From Nematostella vectensis (Eukaryota > Cnidaria > Anthozoa > Actiniaria > Edwardsiidae): a stretch of 64,000 bases of DNA. Under the pieces are notes generated by a model. It made no database searches. It was given only the letters and a program-made list of their open reading frames with translations, and was not told where the DNA came from. The stretch covers positions 12,786,084 to 12,850,083 of the forward strand of contig NC_064044.1 in NCBI RefSeq assembly GCF_932526225.1, written 5' to 3'. A program made the position numbers and the translations under genes. Position 1 is the stretch's first letter. Each line of letters opens with the position of its first letter. This document shows positions 1-10,967 of the stretch, in pieces.

Positions 1-1290
1 ATATTAACTAATCCTGTCTACAACATTACTGTATATTAACTAATCCTGTAAACAACATTACTGTATATTAACTAATCCTGTATACAACAGTACTGTATAT
101 TAACTAATCCTGTATACAACAGTACTGTATATTAACTAATCCTGTATACAACAGTACTGTATATTAACTAATCCTGTATACAACATTACTGTATATTAAC
201 TAATCCTGTCTACAACATTACTGTATATTAACTAATCCTGTAAACAACATTACTGTATATTAACTAATCCTGTATACAACATTACTGTATATTAACTAAT
301 CCTGTATACAACATTACTGTATATTAACTAATCCTGTATACAACAGTACTGTATATTAACTAATCCTGTATACAACATTACTGTATATTAACTAATCCTG
401 TATACAACAGTACTGTATATTAACTAATCCTGTATACAACAGTACTGTATATTAACTAATCCTGTATACAACAGTACTGTATATTAACTAATCCTGTATA
501 CAACAGTACTGTATATTAACTAATCCTGTATACAACAGTACTGTATATTAACTAATCCTGTATACAACATTACTGTATATTAACTAATCCTGTATACAAC
601 AGTACTGTATATTAACTAATCCTGTATACAACATTACTGTATATTAACTAATCCTGTATACAACATTACTGTATATTAACTAATCCTGTATACAACATTA
701 CTGTATATTAACTAATCCTGTATACAACATTACTGTATATTAACTAATCCTGTATACAACAGTACTGTATATTAACTAATCCTGTATACAACAGTACTGT
801 ATATTAACTAATCCTGTATACAACATTACTGTATATTAACTAATCCTGTATACAACAGTACTGTATATTAACTAATCCTGTATACAACATTACTGTATAT
901 TAACTAATCCTGTATACAACAGTACTGTATATAACTAATCCTGTATACAACAGTACTGTATATAACTAATCCTGTATACAACAGTACTGTACATTAACTA
1001 ATCCTGTATACAACAGTACTGTATATTAACTAATCCTGTATACAACAGTACTGTACATTAACTAATCCTGTATACAACATTACTGTACATTAACTAATCC
1101 TGTATACAACATTACTGTATATAACTAATCCTGTATACAACAGTACTGTATATTAACTAATCCTGTATACAACAGTACTGTACATTAACTAATCCTGTAT
1201 ACAACATTACTGTATATTAACTAATCCTGTATACAACATTACTGTATATAACTAATCCTGTATACAACAGTACTGTATATAACTAATCCA
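1..1290. repeat. 32-bp minisatellite (about 40 copies), cut by window edge
   Basis: Head-to-tail 32-bp units run from the first base to about 1,290. Each contains ttaactaatcctgtatac followed by aacagtac or aacattac. Two variants (cagtac/cattac) alternate irregularly. After about 930 many units are 31 bp (tgtatataac) or carry tgtacatt, so the array is more diverged at its right edge. There are no unique spacers. On the + strand each unit has a branch-point-like taactaat about 15 nt before a CAG, like a 3' splice site, but no exon is visible at the right edge. Confidence 0.97.
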
Positions 1291-2413
1291 CTAAGCAATA
1301 GTATTGTATATAACTAAAGCACGGTTCTTTGGGTGTGAAAACGTTTTACAACTTAACAGAGATTCTTCCAGGCGCGATAAGTGTTTACATGGGACAATAG
1401 TTCCATAACATTACTGATCACAGACACTGGTGTTCGACTTTTTCGTCTTTATGAAGAACATTTCAGGGCCCGAGAAGCCTTTATTAAGTTGAGGTTTTTA
1501 ATAATCTGCGAACTTCCGTCAATAATTTCTAACAGTTAAACCGCTTTCTGGCTTCAGTCATTCTAACTAACGGAATTATATTTGGTGCTTCATGATTGGT
1601 CAGAACCTTACAAAGAGGTCACGTGATTGAAAAGCATTTTAGTGCTGGCCAATGAATCGGCTTCAAGGATTTTCGAATGACGGAAGTCAGGGAATCGTTG
1701 GCAAGAATTCGAAGAGAATTGAAAACCAGTAAGAATTTTTAGGCCCCGAGGAAATCTAAAAAAAATATATAATACCCGTTGGGTTTGGCATTTTTTATTC
1801 AGTTTCTGATCGATGTCTAGACAACTTGGGAATTCAGTATTAAGGTCTAATCCCACGTATAGAAATGCAAGCTTAAAGGGGCAGTCTCACCGGTAGCGCT
1901 ATTATTCAAGAATGCTGCCGTCACCAATCCAACACAGAGAAAAACTACTGGACACTATCTAAAAGCTGTTTGATTGTCTTCTTGTGAGTAAATTCGGCGC
2001 GATGCAAACGGATTTCACACCTACATACTCTTTCAGCCGTCTATTTCGCTCCCAAGAAAGGACGAGTCCACGAGCATTTTCACTTTAAATCGAACCTGCG
2101 ACTGCCCCTAATAAAATAATTGCATATGAGCAGGGAAGTGATAGCAAATCTGTGCGAAGGGGCTTTTCCCTTAGCTTGGTAGCCTGGCTATATTAGGGAC
2201 TGCGATTCCTCGTTATCCCGGATGACGAAAGAGGTTCGACTCTATGATCAAGCCTGCGATCACGTGACAAGAGCACGTGACAACAACGTACTTATACATA
2301 TTGTGCAGTTCCATCGAAGAGCTTCTAGCCAAACATTTTTTAGAGCTGTATTAGATTGTAATACATGATTCCAGTCTTTCCCTAGGATGATCCCAGTGTA
2401 TGCTAAACTGAGC
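1291..2413. other. no gene seen; contains one MITE
   Basis: No convincing coding frame. The stretch holds a short foldback element (1548-1690) and a few dispersed-repeat words such as the region near 1,430 that recurs near 33,190. Confidence 0.5.
1548..1690. mobile_element. short foldback MITE, copy 1 (ctggcttc family)
   Basis: Starts ctggcttcagtcattcta and ends gaatgacggaagtcag, which are imperfect inverted repeats. The interior (ggccaatgaatc, cttcaaggattt) recurs at 39,331-39,456 between the same ends, showing a dispersed family. No coding capacity. Confidence 0.7.
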
Positions 2414-2738
2414 GACAGTGCTGAATAACGTATGCGCATGCGCGTGTTCTGGCGAAAACAAACAAAATGTCAGTGTTGAATCGTTCGACTAAAGGTACGA
2501 AAGGCTGACTTCGGTCGCTGTTTTGACTTACTGTACAGCATTAAAACCATACTGTACAAAAGATGACAGATTTGTTTGATAATGAGGGAGGTCATAAAGA
2601 AATTTTAGCCTTTGGTTTGATCTAGTTTAATAAGCATCCGCCAAAATGTGACAGTTCGCCGGTTAAACGCCGCCATTTCAAAACAAAAAGGCTGTTTTAA
2701 CCGCGCGGTACTATGGTCTTGCGTTTTTCAGCACTGTC
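2414..2738. mobile_element. MITE with 9-bp target duplication, copy 1
   Basis: 325-bp element with 17-bp terminal inverted repeats: left gacagtgctgaataacg, right cgtttttcagcactgtc. It is flanked by an exact 9-bp direct repeat aaactgagc at 2405-2413 and 2739-2747. A second copy at 6690-7012 is also flanked by a perfect 9-bp duplication. A 9-bp duplication is typical of Mutator-like (MULE) elements. There is no transposase, so the copy is non-autonomous. Confidence 0.88.
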
Positions 2739-2794
2739 AAACTGAGCTTGATTTACTAAAAAAAGAAAAAAGCAGTTGACACATTTGTATGATC

Positions 2795-3042
2795 TGGCGC
2801 CCGTTTCTCGAAACACCCGAGAATTCTCGGGCCCGAAAACTTTATTTTGCATTTTTGCCCAAAATTTCGCATGTTTTCCTTTTTGAAAATCTTTAATCTT
2901 TGTGGTAAAATACGATGTTTGACGATATTTCAACACATTTAGATACTATATATTTTATAGAAATTAGCCAGCTTTCCAAATTTATGGAATAAATCGTTTT
3001 CGGGCCCAATAATTCTCGGGTGTTTTAAGAAATGAGCTCCAG
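2795..3042. mobile_element. foldback MITE (acacccgagaat family)
   Basis: Both ends carry an inverted repeat of roughly 45 bp. The left arm contains aaacacccgagaattctcgg and the right arm contains the complement, attctcgggtgtttt. The left end recurs at about 28,128-28,215 in a VPS11 intron, so this is a family. No coding capacity and no clear target duplication. Confidence 0.7.
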
Positions 3043-4371
3043 GCCTTAATTATGGTCAAGTCCTGTTGAAAAAGCTTGGATAGTTTGCCTAGAAATAAGC
3101 GCTCCGCTTTTCAGCAGTTTAATTTGAAAAGAAAACTTTTCGATTTGAGAACACTAATAAAAAGCATTTCCAGTGACCTGATAAAAAGTATACCTCCTAC
3201 ACGCTGGTTGAAATTATTGTAAAATATTTTTTTCAGGAGCGTATTTCAGAATGATAGTGGAATTGGAGTACACAATTTTTTCTACCGTCCCTGTGCGTTT
3301 GAATTCTTCTCTTGCAAATAAGTTGAAGGAAAGGGTCCTTATTACCGACTGTACCGAATATTACTTTAATTTATATGTTAGCGCGTAAAGACGTAAGAAT
3401 AAAGTTTTGCTGTATCATTCAGTCTTTTTTCACCTCCAAGAAGAACTAGTGAAATAGGAGAACACAATCTCTTCGCATTATAACAAGCTTTTAGGAAGAC
3501 AAGGGACAGCTGACTTTGCTAAGTATGCCAATCATATGTGTCTCATTTTATATGACCTTAATAACAATCGAATTGTATTTTGTCAAACAGAAAGAACAAA
3601 CAAATCAATTAAAAAACACTTAGCGTCGTTAATATGCGCTAACATCGTTTGCACAGTGGTAATTGCCGCTAAGTATTTTCAATTGTGACTGGCTATTTAC
3701 TATGGCGAAGAGATAAACCTGTCAAATAATTAGTCAAACATCCATATCTACAAGGTGCACACACGTTTAACCAAAAAAAAATCATAGGAATTATCGTAAC
3801 TTCGTCGACAAGAGCAAAATGCCTCTAATAAATTGTTCATAAAAGTTTAGATTTTTCGCACAGCATGTTCGCGCAGTTTTCTCACATGCCCTGACTCCAT
3901 GACTTGGCAAAACCTCCCGGCTGCTAGCAGTATCGCCAAAAACAGAAAACAACAACAAAATGTACAATACGTCGTTCAGACTCACGATGGATATAACTGC
4001 TAACTAGTAAGCAGGCGCTAAGTGTGAAATCATTGGTACCAATGACATTTGGCGAAAAATATATTTTAAAATTCTGACGCTAGCTACCTTAAAACAGGTA
4101 CTAAGACAATTTAACGAACACCGATACAATTTTTGTACAACTTCCATCATTAGACGCAATCACATGCCGCGCGTTTAATACAAAAGAGGCGCTTTGCCTG
4201 ATGTTAACAAAAAAGTCAATCTAAGTAACCATTGAAAACAGCGGAAAATGGAAACCGCTTTTGAAACCGCATCACCGCAAACCCCTCTATTTACAAGAAA
4301 ACTTCCAAAAAATCATATAAGAATGAAGTCTGATACTTTTGACGATATTTGATTGGAAATAGTTCGGTTAC
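3043..4371. other. no gene or repeat recognised
   Basis: AT-rich sequence with only short random open frames. Nothing supportable. Confidence 0.4.
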
Positions 4372-4432
4372 TTGCGTGCGGGTGCGTGCGGGTGCGTGCG
4401 GGTGCGTGCGGGTGCGTGCGGGTGCGTGCGGC
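4372..4432. repeat. 10-bp tandem repeat (gtgcgtgcgg)n
   Basis: About six perfect copies of a 10-bp GC-rich unit in otherwise AT-rich DNA. Short open frames through it are a by-product of the repeat. Confidence 0.9.
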
Positions 4433-5859
4433 GTTATGGGTCTTGTTGTGCCACTCCAAATGAAAGTGTATGTGGCAGACAGGTTTTAAGGGTGTGGTGG
4501 CTTTACTCGGCTTTGCTACCGAATTATTCGGAGGTCCAGGGATCTGCCAATGTCTTTCACATGTACGGCATTCTTCGCACCGAAAACTAGAGACTATGGT
4601 GTCGATAAAAGCTTGCCTCCGGGCCTTAACTCAGACAAATCCCAGCCAATCTCAGCTTGCCCACCGAGACAACATCACACACCCAGTGGACTGATCGCGT
4701 CTAAGGCGCAACCTTTTCTTATCGCAGCATGCCGACAGAGCTAGAAAAAAAAAGGCATGAAATTTTCCAATTCTTAATATATAAGCTCAAGATTCCGCAT
4801 ACAAGGAGTTTCTCTGACCAAAAGCTTAATTCCAAATTTGAAAGCAATTTAGAAGATATGAAATTTAAGTATTAACGAGCAAAGTTGGCTTGTTATTAGA
4901 GCCCGACTTCTCCCAAAAAATTAGGAGAATTTATACTTTGAACATTTGAAAATTGCACTTCAAGCCTCATATCCCGAAGACGAATCCATTAGAAAAAAAA
5001 AACACTTTCTGATATGTTGGATTACATAACATAAGGAACCTCTATGCAAAACTTTAAGCTTACCGAAGTTAACCAGACCTTATTCGGTGTGAAATGGGCT
5101 TATTTGAAGCGTCACGTCATGTTTTTCCTTCATGTCATACGAATCAATAAGTTAATTCGCTGCTGTTCAAGTAAAAGTTTACCTAAAATGGGCCTTTGCT
5201 GTTTCCTGTGACCTGTTGACTCTGAATTCACGCCAACTCTTTGACTTTTCTAGCGTATTATTTTGAGGCGAGAACTCGAGCTTGTCGGGCGTAACCTCGC
5301 GACGGGGTTTAAGATATCGCCTTCAAATTTTCGGGATCCTAGAGATAATTATGCCATGTCATAAACTGTGTGAGGGATTTTCGATTTTCGACTGAAGATC
5401 GCTTTTATACCACTTTTCGTGTCCAAATTTCGCCAGAAATGAGAGTTCCAACTTTGATTCGTGATATCTTGTTGACAGTGTCGAATAATAAAAAGTCCTC
5501 ACACACTTTGGTAGATCATCTATCTGTCATTGAGATGCAATTACGTGCAAGTGCATGCGCAATAACGCGAAGGTTCATTACGCTCTATAGTAAACTCCGT
5601 ACTTTTGAGTTTAAGGCCTCAAAACTTGAACACGGAATTAGCTATTGCAAAAATAGAACTTGCAGGAGATAATTCAATCTTTTATCTTTTATTTGATGTA
5701 TAGTTTGTACATGTATTTTTTTTTTCCGCGGACACGCCGTTTACCTTTACCGAGAACTTAAAAGGGGTAATTTGGATAACGAAGTATTGACTAAATATCC
5801 ATTAAGCGCGTCTCATTAGCACAGAGCATTAACTAGACATTATCGCACCCTAAAACCTC
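4433..5859. other. no gene recognised
   Basis: A 100-codon open frame at 5370-5672 (+) has no recognisable motif, splice context or compositional support. Otherwise nothing is seen. Confidence 0.4.
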
Positions 5860-6117
5860 TTTTTGGGAGGACCCAAACAAGAAAATCTAGATTCAGAATG
5901 ACGACACGCGCTAGTCATTTTCTGAATAGCTTCTCACATACGTAATAAATGCCTTATTGAAGTCTCGTCCCTATTTTGAGAGGATCCAAACAAGAAAATC
6001 CAGATTCAGAATGATAGCACGCGCTAGTCACTTTCTGGATAGCTTCTCACATACGTAATAAAGGTATTATTGAAGTCTCGTTCCTATTTTGTGAGGATCC
6101 AAACAAGAACTCTAGAT
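5860..6117. repeat. about 115-bp imperfect tandem duplication, 2.2 copies
   Basis: The phrase gaggatccaaacaagaaaat, followed by gattcagaatga and cacgcgctagtca, occurs near 5,870 and 5,980. The start of a third copy is at about 6,095. The copies differ by scattered substitutions. Confidence 0.85.
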
Positions 6118-6680
6118 TAAAAATTATTAGGACACCACGCCATTAATATTAACAATCTTACCAGAGAGGGAGCTATCATTAGATTCCTCCATTCTTAAAC
6201 AAATTAAAGTACCACACAAAACCATGTGGTAATTGCCGCTAAGTATTAACTTTTTATCTGCTACTACATTATTTAGTGGTAATACAAATACAATTTTTAA
6301 ATGTTTGCACTCTCCATACATTGAGTCGTCTTTGGTAAAATATCTAGAGCAATCGCATTAACATTGACTGCTCTGTGCTAAGTTTAAAATTGATAACGCC
6401 CCCTGTTTGTGATCTGTTGATTAACGCGCGAGCGACCTTAAATTCTACTCTATATTAAGAATAATAACCGAATAAATTATGAGGAAGACAGTATTACCAC
6501 AAAGTTGGTCAATAATTCTAAGGTTGTTACTATAAACACAATTTGGTTTTGCACTTTAGAACACATCATCAGACTACCAAAACAATATTTTTCTGCTAGC
6601 TGAGCCTCGCATATTCTTAGCCTGCTTGCAGGCGGTACTCGGTGTTATTATCGCGGAAAACCCTCTCCGTTCGGTGATTG
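6118..6680. other. no gene recognised
   Basis: AT-rich, no supportable coding frame, no clear repeat. Confidence 0.4.
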
Positions 6681-6689
6681 GGCGCCATC

Positions 6690-7012
6690 GACAGTGCCGA
6701 ATAACGTATGCGCGTGTTCTGGCGAAAACAAACAAAATCTCAGTGTTGAATCGTTCGAGTAAAGGTACGAAAGGCTGACTTTGGTCGCTGTTTTGACTTA
6801 CTGTACAGCATTAAAACCATACTGTACAAAAGATGACAGATTTGTTTGATAATGAGGGAGTCATAACGTAAATTTTAGCCTTAGGTTTGATCTAGTTTTC
6901 TTAGCATTCGCCAAAATGTGACAGTTCGCCGGTAATACGCCACCATTTCAAAACAAAAAGGCTGGTTTAGCCGCGCGGTACTGGAACTAGTCTTGCGTTT
7001 TTCAGCACTGTC
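6690..7012. mobile_element. MITE with 9-bp target duplication, copy 2
   Basis: 323-bp sibling of 2414-2738. It has the same terminal inverted repeats (gacagtgccgaataacg / cgtttttcagcactgtc), is near-identical inside, and is flanked by a different exact 9-bp duplication ggcgccatc at 6681-6689 and 7013-7021. Different flanks with a constant 9-bp length establish both the element ends and the duplication size. Confidence 0.9.
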
Positions 7013-7064
7013 GGCGCCATCTTGTATTATAAGCCGCGTGGTTCCTGGGGGCGAGGGCAAAAAC

Positions 7065-7260
7065 GGACGCAGGGCAGGGGGGAAAGGAGAGAGAGATTTT
7101 TCCCTCTTCTTTCGGGTGAGGGACGTTTGCGAATAAATTCTATAAATAGTCCTCATTACACAAAGCCCATCAACAAATCAATAATTCACCTTGTTTTGAG
7201 CTCTGAGATCTACTGCTGGGGACGAGCGCAGGGCAGGGAGGAAAGGAGAGAGAGGTTTTC
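7065..7260. pseudogene. stray copy of VPS11 exon 31 end plus intron 31 start
   Basis: Positions about 7,105-7,213 match about 22,315-22,423 almost base for base. The shared part includes ttcaccttgttttgagctct, which in VPS11 (minus strand) is the last ~26 coding bases of exon 31, its GT donor and about 80 bp of intron. The copy is flanked by a direct repeat containing gcagggcagg and gaaaggagagagag, at about 7,067-7,100 and 7,225-7,258. It lies 15 kb from the parent gene, immediately beyond MITE copy 2. It cannot encode protein alone. Confidence 0.75.
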
Positions 7261-8191
7261 CGCGCTAATACCACCAAGTACAGCCTGCATGTTCTTAGCA
7301 AGTCTTGGTTGGACGTTTGTATAAAATAGATTCTTAAAAAAGTGTATTTTTAAAATGGACAAAAATTGCTAAAACAGATGAGGGCGCCAATGTTTCCTGG
7401 TTACTTACAACGCCTCTTATCAGTAGCGACTATTTTTTCTTTCAATATAAATAAAAATATCATAGAACAATTATTCAAATATTTAAAACTCAACCCACCT
7501 CGATTAGCTAGGGTTATTTAGGGTTGAGTAACCACTAATGTAAAATTGAAAAAAATATATATTGAATTGAACTGAATTGAAAAAGGACACGAGTTTAATG
7601 ACCGTGTGGCTACTATGTAATGGACTGTTGGTAATGGTATGGTCATTATATTCAGTTTGCTTTTTCTTTTAAATTAATAAGTTTTGGGTTGTGATGCACA
7701 GGCAACTTCAAACGATAACTGATGAGACTAGCTTAAAGCGCTTTTTATAACAAATAATCAGCTTGAATTCATCAAACACAACAAGCCCGTCACAGCGTAA
7801 AAACTATTACTATTACTAACCATTAATTTTCTAGTTGCATGTGCTTTAGTCATTTTTAATGAACCAATTTCCGCCTCGCATCATTGCCGCCCACTAATTT
7901 TTAACAGTTTTCTATGAGATAATAATCAAGAAAGAGAACCTAATTGTTAGTAGATTTGACCTGAAGGTATAAAGACAAGCTGTGGAAAAACTAGTTGGTA
8001 CGCATGGCGAAATCAGGAAAACAATATCGAATTCCAGTTTTTGGTGTATTGTATGTATAGAAAAACAATATCTGTGTATAGAACAAAGACCACTGTATAA
8101 ATATTGGACGGTAGAGAGTAACTACGAAAGGTGATCTCGCGATCACAACATCAACTAGCATTGTTTTGTTTACAAGAACAAACTCACAAAT
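7261..8191. other. no gene; possible upstream region of the 8.19-kb ORF
   Basis: AT-rich. A TATA-like tataaa lies at 7968-7973, about 225 bp before the 8192 ATG. Nothing else supportable. Confidence 0.35.
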
Positions 8192-8398
8192 ATGGATGAC
8201 GTTACTATGAAGTTTTTTCTTATCCTGGTAATTTTGGGTGCCCTTATACCTAATACAGAAACATTGGCAGGGATTCTGAGTGTACGAAGCAGGAAATGTG
8301 CAGAGTACCACCGGAGAAAACCAGCAAAATCGGGAAACGACTACAGGATCCCTAGCTGTCGAGTTGAGCGTCGATGGAGAGCAAATCGATTTGGATAA
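8192..8398 (+). CDS. possible small secreted peptide, perhaps frameshifted
   Basis: A 68-codon frame whose second Met (8207) begins a textbook secretion signal: MKFF followed by the hydrophobic LILVILGALIP and a likely cleavage after ETLA. The rest is Arg/Lys-rich with two Cys. In the next frame an equally open stretch (8280-8453, 57 codons, acidic, ending at TAG 8451) overlaps it. Either the downstream reading is an accident or a one-base change has split one gene into two frames. A TATA-like box lies at 7968 and AATAAA at 8683-8688, a spacing that fits a small single-exon gene. I recognise no family. Function unknown; it could equally be a chance ORF. Confidence 0.3.
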   Translation: MDDVTMKFFLILVILGALIPNTETLAGILSVRSRKCAEYHRRKPAKSGNDYRIPSCRVERRWRANRFG

Positions 8399-8453
8399 TC
8401 AAAAACTCTGGACAATGTCTAAACCGGCAACCATGGACAACATCAAAGGATAG

Positions 8454-9189
8454 ATGATTTTGGTAGAGAAGCATACAAACTGGTTTTCGTACTTTTATGT
8501 TTGGTAACATGGCAGGTAAAAACGAGAAAAGACAATTAACCTACAAGAGCGCGGGCTCTTACATAGGGACTTATTTCAACGGACAAGTGCACTTGGTTCT
8601 TAACACTGCCTGGTACAAGTATCAATGAAATGTCTGTTTTTAAGTAGCCTTTGAGTTATGTTTATTAGTTTAGTTTTAGTACAATAAATGATTTTCAAGC
8701 ACGGGAGACGGAAAGTTCACATTTTAGATTTATTTTGTTGAGATCTGCTCTAATTCAATTGAAATAAGCTTGTAGCAAGACCGGCGTAAAGAGGGCTTTC
8801 TATCTATGATTTGTGAGACGCTCGGCACCGTAATGTTTGGTGCTATTTCCATAATAATTTGTTTGCACTATCGATTAATAAGAAAGTATAAAACGACAAC
8901 CACCTCCACCCCTCCCCCAAACCCTCATCCCCATTCTAGTACCGATCGCTACTTTTGCGTTCTTAATAAACTGACAGGTTAGGTTTTGTCAGCAGTTAAA
9001 ACACGAAACGTGCTATAAAAATGTTCCGCTAGACTTTATTAGAAACACAGCGAGTAAACCCCAATAATCTATGGAGGAAGTGTTTTATTTAAACTTTCTT
9101 TTTGGGTTACTCGCACATTACTTTAGAAGCAGTGCTGATATCAGACTCTCTGTCATGTCGGCTATGTCGTTGCTTTACAATGTCTTACG
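8454..9189. other. no gene recognised
   Basis: Contains the AATAAA at 8683-8688 that may end the small gene before it. Otherwise AT-rich with no coding signal. Confidence 0.35.
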
Positions 9190-9275
9190 GCCTAGTGCAC
9201 ACTAGCAACATAACGACATGGGCGCGCGCGCTATGTTTAGCCCGACATAACGACATGAACATAATGACATAAAAG
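9190..9275. mobile_element. one-armed copy of the gtgcacactag foldback MITE
   Basis: Begins gcctagtgcacactagcaac and continues with cataacgacatg, gcgcgcgc and gacataacgacatg words. It matches one arm of the complete element at 23,661-23,864. The opposite arm is not found here. Confidence 0.65.
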
Positions 9276-10967
9276 AAAAAAAAACATGACTGGGCTGCCA
9301 AATGCCTAAAAATGATTGACGGGCAGTTAGGGCACGGGTCGGTGCACCTCCCATGGGGGTGATTAAACGCGCACCAATCACAGCGCTTGAACTCGGAGCG
9401 CGGGAATTACAAACGTGTTAATTCGATCCGTTGAGCTTAACGAGAAAATGTCCAGAGAACAATAGGCATTCTTGGCTATGGATTATATGGAAACCAGCCT
9501 TTAAAGTCCTAATCTTGGTGGCACGGCAACGGCCTTTGGACTTTATGTCCCAACAGCAAAGGAATGTACGCTGGACAAAAGTAGCCTGCGTAGCGGCTCA
9601 AGGGAGAGGGGACGAGAGAAGAACAAGCGAGCGCGCGGCCCCCTACCCTCCCCTTGAGCCGCTAAGCAGGCTGGGCAAAAGCTAAGGACTCATTAAAAGG
9701 CAAACACATATTTTTAAACGCCTCCATTTTATGCTCCCACACAACCGAGTCATTCAAAAAATGCATTTCTATCGGCTAATTGAAGCAAGTAAATGAGAAA
9801 TGTTCAATCAAAAATCGATTGAAAAATATCATGGATGGTTATTTTGAAGCTTTCTTGCAAATGAACCGTTGTTCTTTCAATAGTAAACAATAACAAAGGT
9901 TGGGTTGAGCGACATTCTTTGAGGGAAAACACATATCAAAATAAACACAGACAGCGCTGCGGTCAGATAAAAGTGTTTTTTTTTTTCATTCAATGAAAAA
10001 AAGCCATTTCTGATTACGTCGTAAACATGTTTTCGGCTGAATGAAAGCTAGAAAATGGCAAGTTTTGGTAAATCTGCTGCTGGAATATCCTCGTTAGTTA
10101 GATTCACAACACCAACATTCGCATCGTTCGACGCCATGTTGGATTGCGTCCCCTATAATTCTCCCGCTTTGCTTATTAACTCGATCCAATCCTCGCAATT
10201 CTCGCATCGAAGGTGTGGCTAACAGAAATTCTTTGAATGTTTTTATGCAGCGGGCGCTATTTTAAAAATTTTGGTAGTTTCTTGGTGTTACGGAGCACCA
10301 GCACCAAAAACACAATGGAACAAAAGCCAAAAACAAAGACCTTAGAACGAGACAATGAAATAGAGTACACAGGCCTTGAGCACCAAAACCAAAGCTCCCC
10401 GTAACACCAAGGAATACCAAAACTTTGAATTCATACTCTCGTCCCAGAACCACGCTCCTCGCGGGCTGAGCTTTGCTTGATGTGCTTGATAAGAGGCGCT
10501 TCAGGCTTTGACCTGTGGATTGGATAATTGCTGGTACAATTCTAATGTGCTTTCAAAAGCAAATGAAGTGACCTGAAAAGACCTGTATGTAAAGAAATGT
10601 TTCCGCATCTCAGTTCGCAATTCAAAGTCCCATGTGTAATACCCTGGGTTCCAGAGGCTGAATATCCGCTTTTTCCAGCATGCTAGGGGGCGGGGGTTCA
10701 AATGTGCTCTCGCTTCGCTCGAAAAACTAATTTTGTGGAGTTCAATGCGAAAAAGAAAATTAATTTGGACGATTAAAACTGGAATAAAACGTGCTTCACG
10801 TTAAACACGCAGTAGAAGTCACCATGACAACAAGCTGAACAGTGCATCCCTATTGGACGATTTAATAAACTTGCCGCTTATTACGGGTGCGTTCGAATGT
10901 ATCGTAATTTATCCCAACGTTTTGCCTACACTAATTCTCCAAGCCACTTTAACCTACCGGCGAAGCA
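9276..10967. other. no gene recognised upstream of the GT31 gene
   Basis: Short open frames only. Segment about 9,848-9,925 resembles 22,225-22,310 in a VPS11 intron (aaccgttg, aataaacaataacaaag words), so a dispersed repeat is present. The last few hundred bases are the presumed GT31 promoter and 5' UTR, with no clear TATA box. Confidence 0.4.

Noticed and set aside
1-1290. CRISPR-like regular repeat
   Set aside because: Units abut with no unique spacers and the window is plainly eukaryotic; it is a minisatellite.
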